Below are positions 54,608 through 64,000 of a stretch of DNA of 64,000 bases, in pieces. This DNA comes from Apoderus coryli (Eukaryota; Arthropoda; Insecta; Coleoptera; Attelabidae): NCBI GenBank assembly GCA_911728435.2, contig OU452202.1, positions 9,651,135 to 9,715,134 on the forward strand, written 5' to 3'. The notes beneath the pieces are model-generated. The model saw only the letters and a program-made list of their open reading frames with translations. It was not told the origin of the DNA and did not search any database. Position numbers and translations under genes: made by a program. Numbering within the stretch: the first letter of the stretch is position 1; every line of letters begins with the position of its first letter.

Positions 54608-56752
54608 CCGTTACCAATAGGCGTAACTGACAAAATAGGCAAAAATGAGTTAAGTCCGCAATTTAATCTGTTTTTTTTGCCTTCACCTTGTCACCAATGG
54701 GCTTATATGTATTTACAATATTTACGATTGTAAATATAAATTCCACTTCGGCTTATCTACATTATGAAAATATTTCATTAGAGCCAAGGGGCTTAAGTTA
54801 AGATAAGCCCATTGGTCAAAAGTTACCTATTTGTTTATTTGGTTAGAACTAAAAGGCGTAAATTAATTTAATTTATTGCTAGGTGCGTTGAAGAAAATGA
54901 TAAAAAGCGAAATACAACTCAAAATGTTTCGAAAAGAACTAAAACAAAAACTTATTATCTTTTTTTAAATTGCAAAAAAGAAGTTGTATGCAAGATTTTT
55001 TTTCTTAACACCCTGGGAGTTAGCGAAAAAAGAATGAGAACGGCAGGAAAGCCTTAAAATACGCGACTTAATACTACGACAACAAGTACAAGAACATATT
55101 AACCGGTTTCCCTATGCAGAATCGCATTACTGCCGCGAAAGCACCAGCAGAGAATACCTTCACAGTGATTTATCTTTACCCAAAATTTACCTAATGTATA
55201 AAGATGAGTGTCTCCAAAATAACCAAGAAGTTGCTTGTTATACACTCTACAGTCAAGTATTAAATGAAATGAAGTTATCCTTTCATAGACCTAAGAAAGA
55301 CCAATGTAGCCTATGCAATAGTTTTTTGAGCGGTTCGGATCAGCAGAAGCTGGAACTAGCTGACAGGCTTCACTACTTTGTGCTTCCTTTGACCTTCAGC
55401 AAGTCATTCACGTGCCAATTTCTAATGACAATGCTGTATTCTATAAAAGAAGATTGGGTGTTTTAAATCTGATTATGTACAACATTGCATCAAAAGAGTG
55501 CAGTTGCTTCACCTGGCATGAAGGTCAGGGCAAACGGGGCTCATCTGAAATAGCCACATCACTACATTCATTTTTAAAAATTTACGATGAGCAAGGAAAA
55601 GAAAAAGCTTATCTATTTGCTGACAGCTGTAGTGGGCAAAATAAAAACTCCGTAGTGGCCTCAAGTTTATTATACACACTGCAAAATAGCAAGAATTTAA
55701 AGGAGATTTCTCTGCGTTTTTTTACTCCTAACCATAGACAAAACGAGGGAGATTCAGCCCATAGTGTTATTTCTCGTGCAATAAAAAAAGCTGGTGATAT
55801 CATGGTACCAAGTCAGCTTAACCCAGTGTTCAGACTTGCTAGAAGGCAACAACCTTACAATATTCATAATCTACAACATTCAGATTTTTTAGACTTTAAA
55901 ACATTCTCCAAAAATCTAAAAATTTTAAATATTCGCAACGATGATTCAGCTAAAGAATTCAAGTGGACTGAAATGGTAGAATTTGCGGTCAAGAAGGATC
56001 AGCCCACCAAATTATTTTTTAAAACTAGCCACGTGGAGTCGGAATATCGTACACTTACTTTGACACGTCAAGTGCAGTCTGTATTAACTTTAGGTAATGT
56101 TTTAAAGCTTTACAATATTCCCCCTTCAGTAATGTCTGGAAAATATGAAGATTTGATGTCTTTATGTACCGGTTCTACACCCTTGATCCGTTTACCTGAA
56201 CATGTGCATTTTATAGGAGCTTAGCTCATTAAAATATTACATTAGATGTTGAATATAATAACAACATTTTTATTGTAAATAATGTTTATTTCATATTTTT
56301 TGTTAGTTTAGTTCAAAATAATAAAATAGGGACGTTTTTTTGAAATTGTTATTAGTACAAAACAAGAAGTGTTTTCCCGTTGTTTTGACTTTTGTAATCT
56401 ATATTTCATTTTTATCACATTTTTAGTTTTTTCAATAAATAAATTCTTTAAAAATGTGTGGTTTTTTGTTTTTATATTGAAAAAGTTATAAGGCTTATGT
56501 GGAAAAAGAAAAATTATTACCGTCACCAAAAGGCGTATCTCTCAGTTTTTTTTCAAAATAGCGGCCATATTGTAAGTTAAAAAAAAAATTCATAAGAATC
56601 TATTTTTAACACCCAGACAAATTTAAAAACTGAAACAATAATTTTATATTCGTTGTCTTTTAAAGTAGGCAAACGTTTTATTGTACCTTAAAATCTTTAT
56701 TTGCTTCTCCTCAAACTTTTAACTTTTTCAGATACGCCCACTGGTAACGGGA
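54608..56752. promoter_or_regulatory. Subterminal motif array of the DNA transposon
   Basis: A motif like GTTACCAATGGGCGTAT recurs near both ends of the element. Forward copies: 54610 (GTTACCAATAGGCGTAACT), 54690 (GTCACCAATGGGCTTATAT) and 56522 (GTCACCAAAAGGCGTATCT). Inverted: 54803 (ATAAGCCCATTGGTC) and 56731 (GATACGCCCACTGGTAAC). Weaker partial copies are at about 54783 (CCAAGGGGCTTAAG), 54848 (CTAAAAGGCGTAAAT) and 56488 (TAAGGCTTATGTG). Clustered subterminal repeats of this kind are where transposases of several DNA transposon families bind; that role is inferred here. Confidence 0.6.
54975..56224 (+). pseudogene. DUF7869-type protein gene, two frameshifts
   Basis: Pieces in three frames give one protein in order. 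Piece 1 (about 54975-55056): CKIFFLNTLGVSEKRMRTAG. Piece 2 (about 55038-55390): INRFPYAESHYCRESTSREY, LHSDLSLPKIYLMYKDECL and RPKKDQCSLCNSF. Piece 3 (about 55390-56224): FDLQQVIHVPISNDNAVFYK, LFADSCSGQNKNSVVAS, FFTPNHRQNEGDSAHSVISR and IRLPEHVHFIGA at the end. This is the layout of abundant insect proteins of the DUF7869 type, whose DSCxGQNxN block looks like part of an RNase H-like fold. Function of the family is not established. Breaks lie at about 55055 and 55388, so no full protein can be made. Its place between long inverted repeats argues that the family can be transposon-borne. Confidence 0.75.
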
Positions 56753-57118
56753 ATGACGATATGTGATATACCACCTATTTTTGAATTGAAAATAGTTTTA
56801 AATTTAACAATACAAAGTCCAGGGCCGTATTGAAAAAAACGAAGTTGGTGATGGTTTTTGAAAAACGAAATGTTGTAGGGAAAATTTGTAAACGTATCTT
56901 TTTCTCCTCAAAAAAAAAGTAACAATGAGAATGTGCTTTTCATTTTTTTATATCTGTAAAAAGAATGTTCAAAAAAGGCTAAAGTTAGTTTACTTTTGAT
57001 AACACCATTTAAAAGATGTTTAAATTGTACAACATTTCTCTAACTTAACCGACATGGTTACCTATTTCTACCGTTTCCAAGATTCCAATGCTATCGCATT
57101 CTTATCTTGGACACAGTG

Positions 57119-57327
57119 CAGATAAGGACACATCATTATCCTAGTTTGTTGAAATTGCGTAAACAGTCTGACAATGGTCCAAGCTTGAAACTAATTCCAG
57201 TCATTTAATTTTACAACCATAAATAATATAGTGGTATTTAACTTGAATATTTTTTGTTTCATTATGAAATTTAATTGCACTTCTCTGATAATTTGCTTAA
57301 CTTATAATTAATTATATTTTATCTATA
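57119..57327. other. Short spacer
   Basis: Nothing is recognised between the two elements. Confidence 0.4.
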
Positions 57328-57893
57328 CAAGGTATTTCAAGAGTGTCTGGCAATCTTTCGGTGACGTAGAGCAAATCAAAAAATTAGGTTAGTTTACGGA
57401 ATAAAACTATGTCCTAAAATACACCCGCGGGAGCTACAGGACCGAAAAGGTGATTCAAAAATCGGTTTTTGTCATTTTTTTCGAAACCATAAAAGGGTAT
57501 TGAAAATTAGAGCATAGCGAATTTCGCTAATTGGATTGGATATTTTATAAAGGCGTAACATGCTATAAAGGCGTAACATGCTATTTTTCAGTCAGTTTTT
57601 TTTTTGTAATAAATTTATCCCGAATCTAAAAGTTTGCTTCATCTTACATAAAATGGGTATTATTTTTACGACGCACGGAGAGTATTGTGAACGCGATAAA
57701 AAAAATCGGTTGTGTCACCCCAAAACTTTCCCGGCAAGATATAATCTAAAATATATCACGCGTAACGAAACAGAATTTTAATAATTATTATTGTATTATT
57801 TTTATTATTACCAATAAACTAACCTAACAAACTACTTTATTCAAAAATCAGAAACAAAAAAAAAATTCAAAATCTCACTCTTGAAATACCTTG
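57328..57893. repeat. Element with perfect 18 bp inverted ends
   Basis: CAAGGTATTTCAAGAGTG at 57328-57345 is exactly complementary to 57876-57893. The interior reads like other palindromic-TE arms; TATAAAGGCGTAACATGC is duplicated in tandem at about 57545-57582. The frame at 57578-57781 is not a gene. Its right end abuts a tRNA-like sequence. Confidence 0.65.
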
Positions 57894-57943
57894 AACCTTC
57901 CGCATGCAAAGCGCGCACTCTACCACTGACGACTACCTAACTG
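57893..57943 (-). tRNA. tRNA-Ala(TGC)-like fragment, 3' part missing
   Basis: In complement: GTCAGTGGTAGAGTGCG (D arm and A box), then CGCGCTTTGCATGCGG (anticodon arm with TGC, alanine), then GGAAGGTTC, where the T arm should start. At that point the sequence becomes the inverted end of the 57328-57893 element. The T stem, acceptor 3' strand and a matching 5' acceptor strand are missing, so it is a pseudo-tRNA or a tRNA-derived SINE head. Confidence 0.55.
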
Positions 57944-59292
57944 GTATATTATAACTATAGAGGTAAATTTCAAAATTACCTTTACAGCTATTTAAGAATT
58001 TGGGGATTGTGTGCACCACTATAGAATGTCACAGGATTAAAGCGATTTTAAAGAAAAACTAATGGATTCATCCCACAAATACCTCAAACTCATACACCAA
58101 AATTTAAGTCAATTCGTTGAAGCATTTAGGCGCTATCGTGGAAGAATACATACAGACAATTACTTGACCTTGAATAATTGACCTATCATCGTTTCATGGA
58201 CAATTGCCTTTAAGACATAGGACTTCCCGCTCCGAAAACGTTGTTATTGCGTATCTACTTTTTTTTTTGTGGTCAAGGTTGATGCTAAGAGCTACACCTA
58301 ATGCAAAAGAAGATATAGCATTTCAAAATACCAAAAATTAAGAGCTTTCCTAAAGCGATAGTCGGACGGCTATAAAGCGAACAAGTCAAAAGGTCTATCA
58401 CTGGAACAGATACAGAAGTTTATTAGTGAAGCACCAGATGACATATATTTAATAACTATTGTAATTTTATAGTAAAACCTAAACAAAATTGAGTATAATT
58501 TTTTTGTAATTACTTTTAGATTGCTGAACTGTACTGTAAATGGTATAGAAGATTTGAGATCCAAGCTTTTAATTAGTATTCGAGACAATAAAAGTAAAAA
58601 GCCGAGATCGTTTGTTCATAAATGAGACAAACACGAAACTTTATAGGAAATATTCTGCATTAAGGTCAAAATTTTTTAAAAATTCTCGTTTTTTCACTTA
58701 CTTAAAGTCTTGTTGCATTATGTAACAAGCAATTCATATATAATTTTTCTTATTGTACCTGCTAACAAAAGAGTTAATATAGCTACAAAACAGTTGAAAT
58801 GAATATGCCATGAGCTTAGGAATTTGCATTAATATAATTTCTCCTTGCATGACTGTCCTAATATCTCAGTTCAAATTACTTCGTCCCACTATTATTAGAT
58901 AATACCAATCTGCATTTTACCTTAAGCTATTTTAATTTAAATTAATTGATCGCTACTCGGAGTACCTGATGCAGCAATATCTGGCAATATACCTACGGTA
59001 ATTATTATTACATATGAGTATTTTATGTGTAACGCTTTAAATCAACCAAAACGTCCAAGTTGGAAAGTTGGTTTGAATATTTTGTATTATACAGTGAAAA
59101 CCAAAAGTCACGCATAAATTCGATAAAATTTTATGGAAGATATGCTGGCACATGGTGTCAAATTGCCCGTCTTTTGACATAACATGAATGTAGAGAGGGT
59201 CGATCCTGTAATTGCACATGTTTTTCTTATGGTACCTCTGTAAACTATTATGTTTTTTTTAACCCTTTTGGTCAATTTTAAAAATTATTTTA
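57944..59292. other. Non-coding stretch
   Basis: No gene; the frames at 58370-58588 and 59037-59219 (minus) are unsupported. The part 59050-59230 reads like decayed palindromic-TE sequence. Confidence 0.35.
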
Positions 59293-59700
59293 TTTTTTGA
59301 TTGTAAATTCCTATGCGAAAGTCTTGTTCTATCAAGATTGAACTACTGCAATGTTGTGTATTTTCCTTGTTTAGATGCTGTTACTAGGAACCGCTTGCTA
59401 AAGATCCAAAACTCTTGTTTTCGGTTGATTCATAATCTCCGGAGCTATGATCACATTTCCGAGGCTTTATCAAGCTTAAATTGGTTGAAGATGAAGAATT
59501 TATTTAGGTATTCGTTTTTAACTTTTCTATCTAGAGTTATTTTAAATCGTTCCCCTCCTTACCTTTTCAATAAATTGATATTCCGCCAACATGTCTACGC
59601 CCTAAACATCCGAAATCCACTGAAATTGACAATGCCATGTTTAAACGAGACTTCACCTACAATGCGGTCTAAAAAATATGAGAATCATGGTGTAGCTTAA
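59293..59700 (+). pseudogene. LINE reverse transcriptase C-terminal fragment
   Basis: The frame gives FLCESLVLSRLNYCNVVYFP, VTRNRLLKIQNSCFRLIHNL, LSSLNWLKMKNLF and SPPYLFNKLIFR, the C-terminal region after the RT domain in Jockey/CR1-type LINEs. RT and endonuclease are absent. It is cut directly before an unrelated RTE-like fragment at about 59707. Confidence 0.7.
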
Positions 59701-59706
59701 TTACCA

Positions 59707-61491
59707 ATATTATGATCGGTTTCCACATAGACCAACCCAACAACACCTGGAAGATGTACCTTATCTGCAAGAGGTCGATAAAGCTATTCGACAACTTAAA
59801 AACCACAAAGCAGCTGGCTCTGATGGCATATCTCCTGAGCTTTTTAAAGAAGGAGGACCTGTGATATTGGAACATTTTCATGTTCTAATAACCAAAATAT
59901 GGAACACCGAAACCGTGCCTGCTGAAATGCGAGATGCTTCAATTGTCACTATATTTAAGGATATGTGGAAACTATCGTGGTATCTCACTCCTCTCCATCG
60001 CCGGAAAGGTTCTTGCAAGCATTTTGTCCAATCGTCTTCTTCCACTCTCGGAAGGGTGCTTGCTGGAAACACAATGTGGTTTTAGACCTAACAGGGGTAC
60101 AGCTGACATGATATTCAGTGCCAGGCAAATACAGGAAAAGTCACGGGAGCAAAAGCGTCCTTTATACATGGGTTTTATAGACCTTGTCAAGGAGTTCGCC
60201 TCTGTAAACCGTGAGGCTCTGTGGAGCATATTGAAGCTCAACGGATGTTCCCCGAAATTCATCCGGATACTTCGACTCCTTCACGATAATATGAAAGCAG
60301 CAGTTCTCAACAGCAGCCGACCGGGAGAATTCTTTCCAATAACAACTGGCGTAAAGCAGGGTTGTGTCATTGCACTGATTTTGGATTCTATGTTTGCAGG
60401 AACGGTCATCCAACTTGTTAAAGATGATCTACCGGGGGAATAGAGATCGTCTATAGTTTTGATGGCGGCGGACTCTTCAACCTTCGTAGACTGCAAGCTG
60501 GGACGAAGATCGTATTCACGTTAGTCATTGAGCTTCAATACGCGGATGAGAACGTTGTCTTAGCTGATACAGAAAAGGATCTCCAATATATACTATATGC
60601 ATTTAACAGCGCATACAGGGGTATTGGGCTTGAACTAAATATCAAGAAAACACAGATTCTCTACCAGCCTGCACCAAACACTGTGGCTGCCCACCACATA
60701 TTCGAGTTAACGGAGACAGATTTCAGAACATCGAGTTTCTCTTACCTCGGCAGCATTCTCTCGGCAAACGCAAATATCGATGGTGAAATTCAGCATCGTA
60801 TAAGATGGGCAAGTACATATTTTGGCGAACTGAGGACGAGAGTCTTCGATAATCACAACATCAACGTTCGAACTAAGTTGCGAGTGCATAATGCTATTGC
60901 AGTTCCTACCCTTACGTATAGCTATAAGTCTTGAACCACTTATCGGAGGCATTTAAAAGCCCTAGACGAACAAACTTTAGCGTTCTGGAGGAAGCTGAAT
61001 CAACTAGCATTGAGGCGATGATTGTGAGGCACCAGCTGCGTTGGACTGGCCACGTAATCCGCATACCAACGGAACGCCTTCCCAAGAGAATCCTTTATTC
61101 ACAGCTTAAAGTCGGCTCACGAAATTAGGGAGGGCAGCAAAAGAAGTATAAGGATGTTCTTAAGACCAACATGAAGAAGTGTGGCTTAGATGTGAAGAAC
61201 AACTGGGAGCAGATCGAGAGATGGAGGCGTACCACGAGCATCTTAAAATTTTTCTAACTGGTGGTAATCACCACCCAATCGGGTGTGTCAATTTTGTGAC
61301 AAGGTTTGCGGCTCGAAGAACGGTCTGTTTAGCAATCTTAGAGTTCACAACAGAAATCCCTGAGTTGAAATAATTCATACGCATTAGCGAGTGAATGGTG
61401 ATGATCTTAATTACCAATATTAAAAATTGAAAGAAAACAAAAAACGACAGCGTCATTACAAATGATTTAAGTCATATAAAAAAAAAAAAAA
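59707..61491 (+). pseudogene. RTE-like LINE, decayed
   Basis: Frames in sequence: AIRQLKNHKAAGSDGISPEL and VPAEMRDASIVTIF (59707-59960), then YRGISLLSIAGKVLASILSN, CGFRPNRGTADMIFSARQ, GFIDLVKEFASVNREALW and TGVKQGCVIAL (59970-60400), then LQYADENVVLAD, LNIKKTQILYQ and SYLGSILS (60530-60780), and AMIVRHQLRWTGHVIRIP (61015-61075). It is the reverse transcriptase and C-terminus of the RTE-like group that also contributed CFDP2-type proteins. Catalytic motif A reads DLVKEFAS instead of D..KAFD, and motif C YADE instead of YADD. Multiple shifts and stops. An A-tract at 61479-61491 may be its tail. Confidence 0.8.
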
Positions 61492-62300
61492 TTGAAAACC
61501 ACAGTGCACAACAAAACAAAGCGACAATATATAATTTGTCGAGGTCATGTTATTGCCTTAGAAATTTTCATGCTAGAGCCTTGTCCCATGAAGTAATAAG
61601 AACGGTATACTTTTCCAACATCCATGCTCACTTGCAGTATGGAATCATAATTTGGGGCAACTCATCTAGGGCAAAGCAACTATTTATTCTCCAGAATCGA
61701 GCACTGAGAATTATTTATGGATTGCCTCGAAGATGTAGCTGCATGGGAAGGTTTGTAGAACTTGGAGTACTGACGATGTATTCTCTATACGTACTTGAAT
61801 GTGCCAAGTTTGTGCACATAAATAGGTCTTTGTTCGGGTTTTACGAATCGTCAACCAAACAAGGTGGACATTCCATAGTGATGCCCAGACACTCTACATC
61901 AACTTTTCAGGCTCTTATTACATGTGTGCTACGATTTACAATGGAATCACTACCCACTTTAAAAATTGGAGTAACAGACTGTTTACGTACAGACTGAAAA
62001 TGCTTTTAAGAGATAAAGAGTACTATTCGCTGCAGGATTATCTCCAAGACCAGCTGCTTTGATGTTTTATAGATGCCAGTCTAATGTGTATTTTTTTTGT
62101 GATACTGCTTTGATGTGTCATATTTTTATTGTGATTACTCATTACATTATTATTATTATTATTATTATTTTTGTCGCAGAAGATTTAATTTTATGTATTT
62201 TTGATTGACATTGTTTATATACTGATATTTTTGTATAGTTTTGATTACCTGCAAAATTTCCTGTAACATTATTGTTTTTTTGGAAATAAATGCTTGTTCT
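61492..62300 (+). pseudogene. Jockey-type LINE 3' end
   Basis: The frame 61536-61997 reads IRTVYFSNIHAHLQYGIIIW, LFILQNRALRIIYGLPRRCS and FVELGVLTMYSLYVLECAKF, the C-terminal part of a Jockey-group ORF2. After a frameshift near 61960 the natural end (LFTYRLKMLLRDKEYYSLQD) continues to about 62060. The 3' UTR has an (ATT)n tract at 62148-62170 and AATAAATGC near 62285. Strongly 5'-truncated, inactive. Confidence 0.75.
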
Positions 62301-62570
62301 ATTCTATCAAACATAGGTCTTTACAAACAAAAATTACTCACCAAACCTTCGGTTTCAGCTTTCATGAAATAAAGTTAACATGGTACATGAATGTGTGATG
62401 TGCCATGGCATTTGCTGAACAACAATGAACAACATCAATCGATCTCAATCTTAATTTATTAAAACAACGTTTAATTGGATTAAGCAATCATTTTTATTTC
62501 AATAAATATAGGAATATTGCAATACGTAATGTGTTATGCCAAAGTATGAAAAACATCTGTTAGACGTTGA

Positions 62571-63110
62571 TCATCCAGTGGGATGGTAAAGACCATATCC
62601 GCTACTAGGTTTCCTTATGGATTTACATTTAGTGCCATGAAGCAAATCATCAACTTTCGCAGCCTGTATACGGAAGTTGATTTCATTACTATTTAAAGTA
62701 CCAGAAGCTATTTTCTGGAATCTTGTAGTTATAATCCATAGTTCCTCAGTATTGGCCTTTGTGTTAATCATCTTAAATCAGAAGAATACAAAAAATATAG
62801 AATCAACTACTTAAAATTCGGACAATTATAAAACAAACTGCGGCACACAAATATCCGAACAGATAAATAGTTGTTTGTAGTATACTAAATTAGGACTTTT
62901 TCTTTTGTATAAAAATTTATTAACCTTTACACCACTTGGAAACTGTAATGTAACTGGATTTGAGGCAACTATATCAATGGTTTTATTTCCATAATCTGTT
63001 AATGTATTCCAACATGCAATTTGAATGTTACTTAGTAGACCAAAATACATTATTCCATTTTTGTCCATAGCTTCGGCGGGAACTTGTGTGGATCTGCGAT
63101 GTGGGTAAAC
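62571..63110 (-). CDS. Second yellow/MRJP gene, last two exons
   Basis: Exon n-1 (63110-62925) starts after TTTTTTTAG and reads STQVPAEAMDKNGIMYFGLL, IACWNTLTDYG and LQFPSGVK; donor AAG|GTTAAT. The last exon (62771-62571) follows TGATTTAAG and reads MINTKANTEELWIITTRFQK, SNEINFRIQAA and LLHGTKC, ending GLYHPTG and TGA. The joint is in phase (0). The pattern DxxGIMYF - CW - FPSG - ELWIITTRF - INFRIQ - GTKC is the C-terminal propeller part of a yellow protein. All 5' exons must lie beyond 64000. It has the same strand as the gene at 29742-40199 but only moderate similarity, so an old paralogue in a yellow cluster. Confidence 0.9.
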
Positions 63111-63400
63111 CTAAAAAAATACAACCAACATGCCAATTGAGGGGTCCAGTGCAAAAACAAGGTATCTCCATAATTTAGATTTTTTCAGGAGAGCAGAAAA
63201 ACTGTCGTTTCTTAATCTATGTGTGTATATTTATATATTTTTAATATGTGCTTTTAGTTAATTATTGACAACTATTAGACATATTTACAATGTTTTACGG
63301 CTATGGTTACTATTAGCAACAGTAACTTATATTATGGAGATACCTGATTATTACACAGTAAATGTCAAATAAACAAAGACATTTGAAAAAAAATATTTTT
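63111..63400. other. Intron of the second yellow gene
   Basis: Intronic sequence with no element recognised. Confidence 0.5.
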
Positions 63401-64000
63401 TTCTGTGACGGGAAAAAAGTTTTAGCATATTTACTCTCTTGACAGGTAATAAAATGTCACTTTTTTCCCGGACACATAAGTTACGGTAGATATCTAATTT
63501 TAGGAAATTTTATTATACAAAAGTTACATTTTCTTTATATATCAAAACTGGCAATAATTTGTGACGCTAGTTTTGCTGCTTCTACTGACTCCGGTGGAGT
63601 GTTCGCAATTTTAAAATTAAATTACAGAATGAAATTGACAGATATTTGATTACATTTTTAAAACTTCAAATTTCACTTGGATAATTTTCTGACTTTTTTC
63701 AATATTAAATCGAAGTTTTTCCCGTCTCAGAAAAAAATAGTGTATCATACACGGGTAAAAAGTTAGATTTTAGCTCTCGGTTTTTTGTCTCCCTCCGCTG
63801 CGCGTCGGGAGACAACACAACCTCGAGCTAAAATCTAGTACTTTTTTCCCTTGTATAATAAATAACTATTTTTCTGTGACGGGAAAAAAGTTTGACATAT
63901 TTACTCTCTTGACAGGTAATAAAATGTCACTTTTTATCCCCGGGAAAAAAATAAGTACTTTTTTCCCCGGGAAAAAAATGAGTACTTTTTTCCCGGACAC
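63401..64000. repeat. Duplicated TE ends and hairpin
   Basis: TTTCTGTGACGGGAAAAAAG ... CTCTCTTGACAGGTAATAAA ... ATGTCACTTTTT occurs at 63401-63482 and again at 63869-63936. The second copy runs into a short tandem CCCGGGAAAAAAAT / AGTACTTTTTTCC at 63940-64000. Between them a hairpin (63743-63860) has arms GGGTAAAAAGTTAGATTTTAGCTC / complement and a GC-rich centre CTCCGCTGCGCGTCGG. The element probably continues past the window edge, all within an intron of the second yellow gene. Confidence 0.65.

Larger units (their letters stand above)
53895..57118 (+). mobile_element. DNA transposon with ~400 bp TIRs and DUF7869-type gene
   Basis: Ends are inverted: CACTGTGTCCAAAATAAGAA at 53895 and, in complement from 57118, CACTGTGTCCAAGATAAGAA. 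The match continues inwards for about 400 bases (GTCGGTTAAATTAGAGAAAA; AGTAAACTAACTTTA; GATATAAAAAAATGAAAAGC; CATTTCGTTTTT), up to GTTACCAATAGGCGTA (54610) / TACGCCCACTGGTAAC (56732). Inside are repeated subterminal motifs and a broken gene (54975-56224). The left TIR has been split by a 307 bp MITE. Target-site duplication is unclear (flanks ATA and CAG). No named superfamily could be assigned. The copy is dead because its gene is broken. Confidence 0.8.

Noticed and set aside
55609..55803. Minus-strand frame over the DUF7869-type gene
   Set aside because: Shadow frame.
53895..57118. Assignment to CACTA/EnSpm because the ends begin CACTG
   Set aside because: No 3 bp target duplication and the gene is not of the EnSpm type.
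57893..57943. Functional tRNA-Ala gene
   Set aside because: The T arm and acceptor stem are absent.

Overview
The window looks like a piece of an insect nuclear genome, most likely a beetle. It is strongly AT-rich, has GT-AG introns, carries insect-specific yellow/MRJP genes, and is crowded with transposable elements (TEs). I can support two complete or nearly complete multi-exon host genes on the plus strand, one nearly complete and one partial yellow-family gene on the minus strand, and one plus-strand terminal exon of unknown function. Most of the remainder that I can interpret is TE-derived.

Layout. 1-10 kb: dispersed repeats and a P-element/THAP9-like transposase relic (minus strand, about 5.0-5.9 kb). 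10.4-13.6 kb: a LINE with an intact 947-codon endonuclease/reverse transcriptase ORF and a (TAAAGAA)n tail. 14.0-15.1 kb: a nested foldback element. 15.4-17.15 kb: a 1.75 kb palindrome with about 700 bp arms around a piece of transposase helix-turn-helix. 18.4-21.4 kb: a five-exon gene for a small four-transmembrane protein. 24.3-26.1 kb: a four-exon relative with a long cytoplasmic-type tail. 26.6-29.0 kb: a palindromic MITE, a pogo/Tigger remnant and a Penelope-like reverse transcriptase. 29.15-29.66 kb: a terminal coding exon of unknown function.

29.7-40.2 kb (minus): a yellow-family gene. Six coding exons join in phase; its introns hold at least one LINE, one hAT remnant, one interrupted IS630/Tc1 transposase and several MITEs. 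41-53 kb: IS630/Tc1-type pseudogenes with an HTH of DUF4817 kind, a possible SINE, MITEs and hairpins. 53.9-57.1 kb: a DNA element with about 400 bp inverted ends, repeated subterminal motifs, a MITE nested in one end and a broken DUF7869-type gene. 59.3-62.3 kb: three LINE fragments. 62.6-63.1 kb: the last two exons of a second yellow gene, whose 5' part lies beyond the right edge.

The two yellow genes point the same way (minus), consistent with a tandem yellow cluster. The two four-TM genes also look like a tandem pair. Several short hammerhead-ribozyme-like cores lie scattered between the elements. All names come from reading translations and motifs by eye; no database search was run.
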